Source: Rotaria sordida
Lineage: Eukaryota > Rotifera > Eurotatoria > Philodinida > Philodinidae
DNA: 64,000 nucleotides
Assembly: GCA_905250125.1 (NCBI GenBank)
Contig: CAJNOL010000017.1
Coordinates: forward strand, 248,001-312,000
Reading direction: 5' to 3'
Numbering within the stretch: the first letter of the stretch is position 1; each line of letters starts with the position of its first letter. The notes under the pieces were generated by a model that saw only the letters and a program-made list of their open reading frames with translations, was not told the origin of the DNA and searched no databases. Below, piece after piece: positions 1 to 9,357 of this stretch. Both the position numbers and the translations under genes were made by a program.

Positions 1-2
1 AA

Positions 3-695
3 TCATTATTTATATATCCATTTATTGATCCATATCCACTACCATCATTTATTCTTCAAACAAATACAAAAGAATGTCGAATTATTAATGATAAACTTGA
101 TTTAGATCTTCTTTATATAACATCATTCATTCCATCACCATGTGACATGTCATTGTATACATTTCTACTTAATATACTTCCATGGTATCGTGTAAAATAT
201 TCTAAACAAACAGATAGATTAGTAGACATAATAACACCACGTTATACAACTGTATTTGGTATTGATGATACACAACAATCAAAAGAAAAATATAATCGAA
301 CGCCACGAGAAATTCCACCAATACTTAATGAACTTAAACAACATGTTGAACAAATAACAAATACTACATATAATTTTGTTTTAGTTAATTTTTATGTTAA
401 TGGTCAAGATTCAATCGCATATCATAGTGACGATGAACATTGGTTAGGTGATCAACCATGTATTGCATCATTATCATTAGGTGCTGAACGAGATTTTTAT
501 ATGAAAAATAAATTAAATGAAAATCTTAAACAAAATTTTATTCTTAATTCAGGTGATTTAATTATTATGCGTGGTAAAACACAACATGCATGGTTACATT
601 CAGTACCAAAACGAACATCACAATTATCTGGAAGAATTAATATTACATTTCGTCGTGCTTATCTACCTGAAGGAACAAATAATTATTATAGGTAA
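3..695 (+). CDS. AlkB-family 2OG-Fe(II) dioxygenase (ALKBH2/3-like), 5' partial
   Basis: The frame is open from position 3 to the TAA at 693-695, and residues before the first internal ATG (147) already look like the family N-terminus, so the gene starts left of the window. Seen: an iron-binding HxD in AYHSDDEHW, a distal histidine in the segment GKTQHAWLHSVPK, and a C-terminal arginine-rich RINITFRR that would bind 2-oxoglutarate. The motif order and spacing fit ALKBH2/ALKBH3-type enzymes, which oxidatively remove 1-methyladenine and 3-methylcytosine from DNA or RNA; the exact substrate cannot be told from sequence. No intron is visible in the part present. Stop is followed by AT-rich sequence with AATAAA at about 909. 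Confidence 0.85.
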   Translation, partial: SLFIYPFIDPYPLPSFILQTNTKECRIINDKLDLDLLYITSFIPSPCDMSLYTFLLNILPWYRVKYSKQTDRLVDIITPRYTTVFGIDDTQQSKEKYNRTPREIPPILNELKQHVEQITNTTYNFVLVNFYVNGQDSIAYHSDDEHWLGDQPCIASLSLGAERDFYMKNKLNENLKQNFILNSGDLIIMRGKTQHAWLHSVPKRTSQLSGRINITFRRAYLPEGTNNYYR

Positions 696-2162
696 ATATA
701 AGAAATTGATAAACTTGTTTTTTTTTTGTATATTACGATGTGAACATGATTTAGATATAATGTTGGTGATGGTCCAATGTATCGATATATTAATGGAAAA
801 ATGATCAAACATGATAGTGATTAGTCTCTCTCTCTCTCTTTTTTTCTTTTATAGTTTTACACTATTTGTATATGTATGTATCAAGTTTATATATTTTTTT
901 TTTTGTCTAATAAAATTAAAGATTTACTATGAAATATTAGCTTGATATTTGTAAGAGAAAGATGAATGGGGTAGTTTCGAAAAGTTAGATTGCATTTATC
1001 AAAGCAAAAGAAAAAATCTGCTTTCGAACTGCGATATTGAACAACATCACAAATCATTAAAAATAAAAGACATTCAATATCAATTTTTTGTTTATTTGCA
1101 TGATTGTCTCGTTAAAATTATCTCATGTAATGATAATCAGAATGTTCTTCAGCTTATAAGACACTACATTTGGTTACGTGAGAGTAATATATGCGTGTTC
1201 TAGTTATTTTGAATTCTATTTCAACAGAATTCATTTGGAATAATAAATGAATCTATTAATTTGATTGCAACAAAAATTCATGTTACCCAATCTATCTCAG
1301 ATTCATTCTTGATCGTTAGTCAAGATTCTTTCCTAAAAGAACAGATCTTGACTTTTTGACAAGATTCATGTAATTTATATACAGTCTTTACAATACGCTA
1401 ACAAGAAGATTTCTTTTCGTTACTATTCTATTTTCGTTTCGAGTTTTAAGAACAAATATGAAAAAAAAGCAGAAATAACTATAAATTCATGTAAATTCAG
1501 ATGAAATAGAGAACAATTATAATGATTAAAAAAAAATTCATAGTCATGTCATAAATCTGACATGTTTTATCAAGAACAAGCAAAGAATAAAAACAACTTA
1601 TATTTAATAGATACACCTATAATTATACTTTGTCTTCTTCATATTCATCATCTAGAATCAATAATGGTTCAACTGTCGTCAATATCCTTTGTTTTCATTA
1701 AACTTTCTAAAATAAACTTCAATTCCACCGACTAATGAGTCAACAAATACACTGTTTATATTAAATATGTGCGCTTAACTGATATAAAAAAGATGGCTCT
1801 TGCTTATAAAATGGATTAGAATAACAGTTAACTGTCATCATGTAGAAATGAATAAATAATATGCAGACGTTTATAAATATACATGTATATGTAAGTATTA
1901 CATGACATTTCTTGTAGTGCAGACTAGTTGAGCTTGATTATAAATTTTGATTTATAGAAATAAAAAGATTTTTTTCTCTTCTGACAACTTCAGGCTTTTT
2001 TTCAATCAGTGACGATTACACGGTTGACAAAGTAAAGAGAATTCTTAGTTTTCATTTTAATAATCCAATTAAATTTACAATTTTTCTTTGAATAGTTATA
2101 AATGTGACAATAAATAGTTCAATAATCTATAAAACAATATAAAAATAAATAAAATAAAATGA
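696..2162. other. AT-rich intergenic region
   Basis: Between the AlkB-like gene and the 3' end of the TPR/ART gene. I see poly-T/poly-A tracts, a short CT microsatellite near 825-840 and a possible polyadenylation signal near 909 for the left gene, but no supportable coding exon or RNA gene. Confidence 0.5.
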
Positions 2163-5142
2163 TCAATGTTGAAATTGTCGTTTGATTTGTTCTAAACATT
2201 GTGTAATTTCAGTAATTAATGGATGTGTTTTTGGATAATTATGACGAAAGATTTCTTCAGCACGTGAATAATTATTTTGAGCATCAATAAATAATGATAA
2301 TTTTGAATCAAGTTTACCCAAATTGAAATAACTTATTCCAATATCAGGATGATTTGGATTAATCTGACCTAAATATTTTATACGTATACTCAAAGCTTCT
2401 TGAAGATTATTCATCGCTGCTTCTGCATCACGTTGAGCTAATTGAATACAACCAAGTAGATCTAGAGTTGATGCTCTTTCTAATTGATATTCTTGTCGTT
2501 CATTTAAAGCATCTAATGCCCATCGAAGAGCACTACCATAATCTCCTTGATCATAATAAAAACTTGCTATCTATAATAAACAAAAAAAAAGACTAATAGA
2601 AATAAAAATAGAATCGAAATAAGGTGACGGAAAAAAGTTTAACAACAAGGTTTTTTGTGATTTTTATCCTATAGTGTTAAAGCAACTAGCTTGAATTCAG
2701 ATATTGATTTTAATAGCCAATGAAATTTTCTATTTAATACATTCTATATCAGAGTTGTCAGCCCGCTTTGCTGCTGCCTAGCTTGATCCATTCACTTAGT
2801 ATTGGATCAAGCTAACAGGCCAAAGTTGTTGGTCTGTGTATAATGTAATATTATATTCCTTGTTATAACTCGAAATGTAAGATTTTTTTTTAATTCACTA
2901 TTTCGTGTAAGAACTTGTCATTATACCATCTTCGTACGAAAACATCAGTCGACCTGGTTTGTCTCGCAGACGCCTGTTGGTAGCACTGTTCTATATCAAG
3001 AGTTCATAGATAAAATATGATGGCAAGATTTCTAAAAAATACCTGACGCGATAGTTTTCGGATCCCGGAAGACTATTTTTTAACAGAACCATTTTGAAGA
3101 ACACAAAATTTTGAACAAAATGAGAGGTCGCCGCTTTTTGTATCACCTTTACTTAAAAAATCAAATGCATCACAAAAATTGTATAAAGGGGATTTATTGT
3201 AAAGTTTATTTTTTTCAACGGTTTTTATGATGCATTTAACTTTCGAAGAAAAGAAAAGGTCATTGAAAACGCGGCGATCTCTCATCTTGTTCAGAATTTT
3301 ATGCTCTTTAAAATGGCATTGTTAAAAAGATATCTTCTATGACCTGGAAACTACCGTTTCTGGTTTTTCTTCTGAAACCGTGTCATCACAATTCATCTAT
3401 GAAATCTCAGTATACAATGCATCAAATAGAAAATTTCATTAGTTATTAAAATCACTATCTAAATTTGAGCTACACAATTAACATTATAGAAAAAAAAAAT
3501 GAAAAATACGTTGTTAAATTTTTTTTCCATCATCTTAAATTGCTTACATTATGATAACATGCACCTAATCCACGTTGATTTTTTGTTTGTTTATATATTT
3601 GACTTGCCATTCTATAATATTTAAATGCTTGATCTTTTCTACCAATTTCATTATAACACACACCAATATTATTTAAATAAGTTGGTCGATAATGATTATT
3701 ATGATCTGATAGACAACGAATTTTATTATCGAAATATTCAATTGCAAATTCAAATTCTCCCATATCAAAAAGAAGTTTACCAAAAAGAATTGATTGATTA
3801 GTTGAATCAATTTCTGTTTCAAATGTTTGTTCAATATATTTATTAACAGTTAATTGATCATGTTGACTTAATGAAAGATGAATTCTATATAATTCATTTT
3901 TTTCATCAAAATTAACTGATTCAATACGAAATATAGATCCAATTGAAATAAGAATTTCTTCTTCTTCTGGATATCGACTAATTTGACGAATATCAGCAAA
4001 TGGAATACTTTGTTCACTATTTAAATCAATATCAATTTCAAATATAACAGGTTCATCATTATTTTTTGAACGACCTAAACAAAATTTTTTTGCAATATCT
4101 TCTTCTAATGTTGTTGATACAAAACTATTAAGTGAAATGAGATCATTTATATGTTTTGAAATTAAAAGAATTAATGATAATTTTAATCGTTGACCACGAT
4201 AAAGATGAAGTTTATTATTTGTTATTGATTTTTTATATTCTTTATGTAGAATTTTTAATTGTCGACAAAGTAATTTAATAATATAACGATATGAATAAAT
4301 TACTGATATATTACCAGAAATTAATGCTTCATTTATACATCGAAACATAATAGAATTATGTGAATACCACCAAATAGCATGTTTTGCATTATCATCTAAT
4401 GATTGTTTTTCAAATTCATCTATTGGTTTTAATATTCGTTCATTTTTATTAAATTTTGTACGAAAACAAGAAATCATTTCTTCTTTAGCTTGTCTATCAT
4501 CATCTTCAAGTTCAATCATAAAATGATGACATTTATAAAACCAAAGAAAACGTGCTTGATCTTCTTTTAAATTTCGAATTGGATATTGTTCATCTGATTT
4601 ATCTTTTAATGATGTTGTTTCTATTAGATGGGGAAAAAAAATTTATGTCGATTGATATTTTTCTTTTTTTTTTGATTATTTCGATTACCTGCATCTGTAT
4701 TATCTCGTTTGTTAAATAAACTAAAAGCAATTGAAACTTTATCTCTATCCATACAATTTCGAATTCTATTAAATAAATCAGATATATCTACACAAATTGC
4801 TCGAAGTTTTGGATATTTTAAATTTTGACAATTTTCTGAATTTGTAGAAAAAATAAAAATTGCAAGAATACATATACAATCATGTATGTGTGGTATGACT
4901 TGTTGACTAAATGAATCCGAAATAATGAATATAATATAAGATTTCGTATTTTTATCATCTTGTCTTTGTATATAATCAATACAGTCTTCTTTATTAGAAA
5001 AAAGTTTTATTTTATCATCCAATTCATGCCATTGATTTAGTTTTTGTTTATTAGTATAATTTTCGATATTTTTATCTAACCAAACCAAATGATGAACATA
5101 CGATTTTTCTAATGTATTCGGACTTGTTCCAGCCATATTCAT
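2163..5142 (-). CDS. TPR-repeat protein with ADP-ribosyltransferase domain
   Basis: Three exons on the minus strand: 5142-4689, 4620-3548 and 2570-2163, giving about 644 residues. The joins keep frame (phase 1 and 0) and rebuild a TPR across the second junction (ACYHN/IASFYYDQGDYG). The start is the first in-frame ATG after stops; ATG 5136 is an alternative. Residues 1-150 form an N-terminal region with a VWLDKN motif, as in bdelloid multi-copy proteins I recall. The middle has arginine ADP-ribosyltransferase hallmarks of the R-S-E class: LYRGQ, SFVSTT and EEEEIL (the ExE of the active site). The C-terminal third has at least three TPR units (kinesin-light-chain type), ending in FQH. Likely a mono-ADP-ribosyltransferase using NAD; target unknown. 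The second intron (2571-3547) is almost filled by an inverted repeat. Confidence 0.8.
2630..3528. repeat. Foldback (long inverted repeat) filling an intron
   Basis: The left arm (about 2630-2755 and 2985-3135) pairs with the right arm (about 3270-3528). Examples are AAAATTTTGAACAAAATGAG near 3106 against its near-complement near 3280-3300, and the 2685-2750 block against 3416-3490. Identity is roughly 75-90% by eye. A segment of about 230 bp (2756-2985) is present only in the left arm and has its own small hairpin at 2776-2820 (GCTTGATCCA...TGGATCAAGC). Looks like an old MITE-like foldback with a secondary insertion. Confidence 0.7.
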
Positions 5143-5435
5143 ATAAAATTTCACAAGAAAGATCTGAAATATTTTTACTTGTAGTCTCAATGAAAAAAGC
5201 TATAAAATTCATTCGTTCTATGATGTTAAAACTCATCTAGTTATCGTTTCTCATAAGCTTGCATTAGTATGAATAAATGAAAGATATTGACACATAATTA
5301 CGACATTAAATATCGTTTATTTCACTTTTTTTTCACTCTCTTCATAGGCAAATAATCAAAGCAGAAGAAGAATAAGAATAAGAAGTTATTTTCAGTCTTC
5401 TTTTTCTTTCAACAAAGCCAACCAGCACCTGGACA

Positions 5436-6273
5436 TTATGCAGCACAATGTGAGTACCATTGGTTACGTGCATAGCAACGAAGGCCTTCTGCACAACGTG
5501 TTAAACCAACATAACCTTCACCTAAATAAATAAAAATAGATTATATTTCATAATCATATACTTTGATATATTTTGCTTAAGTCATACCTCCACATTGTTC
5601 ATTTAATCCAGCGACATCTGTTTCACAGGCCCATGTTGATGGACAAGATGGACGACATTCGGAATATAAAGCATTGTTTCGAAAACATGCGGTTCCAAGT
5701 GGGCAAACTGCATGTGCAACATTGTTACATTGTGTATAGGGAGATAAAGTGACTGGGGCAGGAACAGTAGTAGGACGTGGTGTTGTATGAACTAATGCAG
5801 CACATGCCCAATCTATTTATATTAAAAAAAAAAAGAAACATTTTAAACATATCAAGATAGACTATGTTCTTACCTAATGGACAATCACCAATTGGACGAC
5901 ACTAGAATGATTAAAATTAAAATTAATCAGAAAGTAATGAATAATAATCACTCACTTGAGAATAATAAACACTTCGTGCATAACAAGCATAGGCAGCTGG
6001 ACATCCTCGTGGACCACCCCAAACATCACCTCCACATTGAGCCCATCCAGCAGCAAATGATGTAATATATGTTTCACAGTCCCAACCTTGATTCTTTGGG
6101 CAATCGTGTTGACATGATGAAAACCATTTATTTCGACGAAAACATGTTAGAGTAGCATCACAAGGAAATGCTCCATACCCTTCACCAGCACATTGTTCAT
6201 AAAGACCTACTGAATAAGCAATGCCAATGATTGCAGCTAGTAGAGTTAACTTGACTAACAATGACGATGTCAT
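5436..6273 (-). CDS. Secreted protein with four CBM1-like cysteine modules
   Basis: Four exons: 6273-5956, 5901-5874 (only 28 nt), 5812-5588 and 5521-5436; 218 residues. Residues 1-21 are a signal peptide (MTSSLLVKLTLLAAIIGIAYS). Four modules follow the fungal-type cellulose-binding (CBM1) pattern of Q-C-x-x...G-x-x-C...C-x(5-6)-W/Y-Y/F-S-x-C, for example AQCGGDVWGGPRGC with SVYYSQC and EQCGGEGYVGLTRC with QWYSHC. Modules 1-3 are each followed by a CxxxCPxxW-type linker; a Thr/Pro-rich stretch precedes module 3. Likely an extracellular carbohydrate-binding or structural protein; no catalytic domain is present. The TAA at 5436-5438 sits just before a further in-frame CPGAGWLC followed by TGA, matching the C-terminus of the paralogue at 7994-8647, so the gene appears recently shortened. 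Confidence 0.75.
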
Positions 6274-7581
6274 GCTGATGGTATTCGATGTTTCGAATTT
6301 TAACTTGTATTCAATTATTTTTATGAGTGTCTTATATACAATGATGATTGTACTTTTTGATCCTTGTTTTTGTTATTCTTATTTTACAGTAAATTGCTTG
6401 TTGTAATCCTTTTGATAATAGGTAGCTTATTAACCTCTCAAATTTCAATAGTATTAAGAAGCTAAAAACCAATTTAAATTTAAATTTATTGTTTCACAAC
6501 ACAATAATAGTTTTAATTATATATTTATTTGTCTATATTTTTCATAAAAGATTATTGAGTTTTAGAAAATAATTCGAATTGTAATCATAAATAAAAATAA
6601 TTATTTATTTTGTTAATTATATTACTTGAATTTCCATGAAGAATTAAAGATCAATAAATATAAATCATTTATTTTTCAGTGCAAAAATGTCGTAATTTGA
6701 CTTGTTTTTTTTTGTGATAAATAACAATTTGTTTTTTACATCAACAAATATAATCATTCATGGTATGTAAATCTATTAATGTAGATTAGATTTATATACT
6801 TGAATGATAGAATAGTTCTTATTGATGCTGAAAAGAAAATAATCAAAATAAGATGTCTAAGACCAAAAAGAAGAGTTTTCTTTTTTGCTTTGTGCTTTTA
6901 TTATTCATGAAAATATCATATGAATAAGATGTTTTCTCTATTCAGATTTAACTGATTGACAAACAATTCTTTTTTTGGATACACTATCGGAAGTATATAA
7001 ATATGATGATAGTGATGACCTTTACTTCAGTCTTGGACATGTACAAAACTAATCTGTTCTATTAGTAATGCGTCGTTATTTATACGTCTCGTTTAGTATA
7101 TGCTTGTTTTTTTTTTTCAAGTTTTTCTTTATGTCGTACTAATAAACGAACGGATGCTTCATTTTTCGTATAAAATTAATAACTGTTCCCAACAAATTAA
7201 TGATGGCAATCATGTAGGTTCTATGAATAAAAACAAAAAAAAGAACATTATCATCATCTGTATCACGTCGTTTTTATTCTCAGAAGGAAGAATGCTCATT
7301 TATCACATATAGATCTCTTTTTTTTCTCTGAGGTTATATCCTTGATAAAAAAAACATCCCTACTGATGCTTGCACTTGTGTAGGAGTATACACATTCATT
7401 TTTCTTTTTTCTTTTTGCTTTCATATTCTACGATTAGATGGAATTGTATATTGTCAAATGAAAATTTACTTATTTGAGATTACAGAACAAAATCGATTAC
7501 AAACGATCTATCAATCAATACTAATATAATGTTAATCGTTTTTTAATTATATTAATTAGCTATTTAAAGTTTTATATTAAA
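6274..7581. other. AT-rich intergenic region
   Basis: Lies upstream of the CBM1 gene (-) and the small membrane-protein gene (+). A TATA-like tGTATATAAATATG sits near 6990-7003, about 70 nt before an ATG at 7068 that opens only a very short frame. I would not call a gene from this. Confidence 0.4.
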
Positions 7582-7863
7582 ATGATTCTTATAAATAATT
7601 CTCTTTTATCAACAACAACAACAACAACAACGTCTGTTGATTTATATCTAAATTCAACAGTAGAGATTAATAAAACATCGTCTTTCAGTATAATTCTAAC
7701 TATTATTATTCTTTCATGTTTAAGTATATCTGGTTGGATTTTTATGTCTTATGCTTTATTCGGTCGATCTCAAGCTTATCGTGCAAAACCAGAAGATCAA
7801 TTTGGTTCATCAGATCCGACAAATAGATCAGCTGGTAATGACTTTTTCTTCGATTTCGATTAA
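7582..7863 (+). CDS. Small single-pass membrane protein, unrecognised
   Basis: ATG at 7582 to TAA, 93 residues, no intron needed. It has a Thr-rich N-terminus encoded by an ACA run, one potential N-glycosylation site (NST), a hydrophobic span of about 22 residues (roughly 36-58, ending SGWIFMSYALFG), and a polar C-terminus with acidic and aromatic end FFFDFD. This layout suggests a type I or III single-pass protein. I do not recognise the family. Neighbouring CBM1 genes flank it on the opposite strand. It could also be one exon of a longer gene, but no convincing splice sites were found. Confidence 0.45.
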   Translation: MILINNSLLSTTTTTTTSVDLYLNSTVEINKTSSFSIILTIIILSCLSISGWIFMSYALFGRSQAYRAKPEDQFGSSDPTNRSAGNDFFFDFD

Positions 7864-7993
7864 ATGATACAATAAATTGACTTTTATCTATATATATTGA
7901 TGACCTACTTTATTAATAAATTTGCTTTTTTTTGTCTTGTATATCAAAGAAAAAAACAAAAGATAAAATAGCAAAAACAAAAAATAATGTAAT

Positions 7994-8647
7994 TTAACAC
8001 TTCCATCCTGCCGGACATTCTGATCGACATTCATGATACCATCTTGAATGTGCATAACATTGAAGACCTTCTTTACATTTTGTTAAACCAATATAACCTT
8101 CTCCACCACATGGTGCCCATTCAGGTAATGTTTGTTTTGCACAAAACCATCCTTGTGGACAATGTGCTTTACATTCACCATGAACATTTTCTGTTTGAAT
8201 AAAACAAGCTGTACCAATAGCACAAGCTATTGGACCATGAATATTTCCACCATGACATTTACCACCAGGTGGAATAACTTGTGGTGATGGTCGAGTTGCC
8301 TTTGAAGCTTCTTCAGATGATAAACATTGAGAATAATATTTTGAACGTTTTAAACAAATTAAATTTGCTTGACAAGTTTTTGGACCTTCCCAATCAAGAC
8401 CACCACATTGACCAAATTCTTCAATAGGACCATCTTTATTATTATTGTTAATATTATTATTATTATTATTGTTGTTGTTGTTATTGTTCATATTAATATT
8501 ATTATTTGGAACATTTATACCATATCCAACACCAAAATATGATGATGGTTGTGGAATTCGATTTCCATATCGATCATCAATAATATTTTGTTGAGCTATT
8601 ATAAAATTAATAAATATAGCAAAGATAATAATTATTGATTTTAACAT
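7994..8647 (-). CDS. Secreted CBM1-like protein with poly-Asn tract
   Basis: Single exon of 217 residues counted from ATG 8647; the frame extends upstream to 8719, but the start at 8647 gives a proper signal peptide (MLKSIIIIFAIFINFIIAQ). After an Asn-rich low-complexity stretch come a textbook CBM1-like module (FGQCGGLDWEGPKTC with SKYYSQC), a divergent middle module (KCHGGNIHGPIAC with VHGEC), a CPQGWFC linker, a third module (APCGGEGYIGLTKC with SRWYHEC) and a terminal CPAGWKC. Paralogous to the gene at 5436-6273 but intronless, which may indicate a retrocopy or intron loss. Likely secreted and carbohydrate- or matrix-binding. No enzyme domain seen. Confidence 0.75.
   Translation of the reverse strand: MLKSIIIIFAIFINFIIAQQNIIDDRYGNRIPQPSSYFGVGYGINVPNNNINMNNNNNNNNNNNNINNNNKDGPIEEFGQCGGLDWEGPKTCQANLICLKRSKYYSQCLSSEEASKATRPSPQVIPPGGKCHGGNIHGPIACAIGTACFIQTENVHGECKAHCPQGWFCAKQTLPEWAPCGGEGYIGLTKCKEGLQCYAHSRWYHECRSECPAGWKC
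8443..8495. repeat. (ATT)n/(AAT)n trinucleotide repeat
   Basis: Imperfect ATT/GTT triplet run that encodes the poly-Asn stretch of the CBM1-like protein on the minus strand. Such coding triplet repeats are length-variable. Confidence 0.8.
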
Positions 8648-9059
8648 ATTGATAATAATTGAAATTTGAAAAGATAAAAAATAAATAAATGAATGAATTT
8701 GAATTGATTCATTCATCATGTTTTTATATATGTCTTATTTATAAACAAACCTTGACTAGATTTTCAAAATGTCAATATAACATTTTAATTACAAAATATG
8801 ACTGAATTTGTAGGTTCAAGAAAAAAATTCCTAAAGAGCATATATATTAAGATACATATATATGCACACAATACATTAACCTTGACAAGAGATTATCGAT
8901 AATGTAATGATCTACTTATTTGTGATTTAGTATATTGACAAGGACTAATAAACATCTATATTATTATCTTATCTTCATTCATGAAATATATTTGGCGCAT
9001 ATGTTAGATAATTCTTAATAAAATAATGTCAAGTGCTACATATATATTAAGTGATAAAA

Positions 9060-9357
9060 ATGAAACAATGTACGTATAATATGACTATAAAAACTTTTGT
9101 TGAATATACAAAAGAATTTTTCTTTTAGTTCATGGACATATGATCAACTTCTTTCAAATGCATCAATTGAAAAAAAAGATTTAAGTCTACTTGGTTTTAT
9201 TATTGGTATTCTATGTATTATTAGTATTTTATGTAGTCTCATTGTAAGAATTTTCATTTATTTATATGATAAAATATCATTATCTAAGAAATCATTTGTA
9301 CAATCTCCATCTACATCAAATAGTACAACAACAAATAATATAATGAGTGAATTTTAA
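9060..9357 (+). CDS. Small single-pass membrane protein, two-exon model
   Basis: A frame is open from before 9129 to the TAA at 9355-9357. The only ATG model I can support is exon 1 9060-9073 (MKQC plus two bases), a 55-nt intron with GTATAA donor and TTTTTCTTTTAG acceptor, and exon 2 9129-9357. This gives about 80 residues: a polar N-terminus with SWTYDQLLSN, one strong hydrophobic segment (LLGFIIGILCIISILCSLIV), then a basic juxtamembrane stretch and Ser/Thr/Asn-rich tail. No recognised family. The very short first exon makes the model tentative. Confidence 0.35.

Noticed and set aside
3073..3285. 70-codon open frame (-)
   Set aside because: Spans the two arms and loop of the intronic inverted repeat; its ends mirror each other, so it is a by-product of the hairpin.
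9097..9128. Extending the small TM gene to a TTG start at 9097
   Set aside because: Nuclear animal genes do not normally start at TTG; a splice acceptor at 9127-9128 explains the open frame better.
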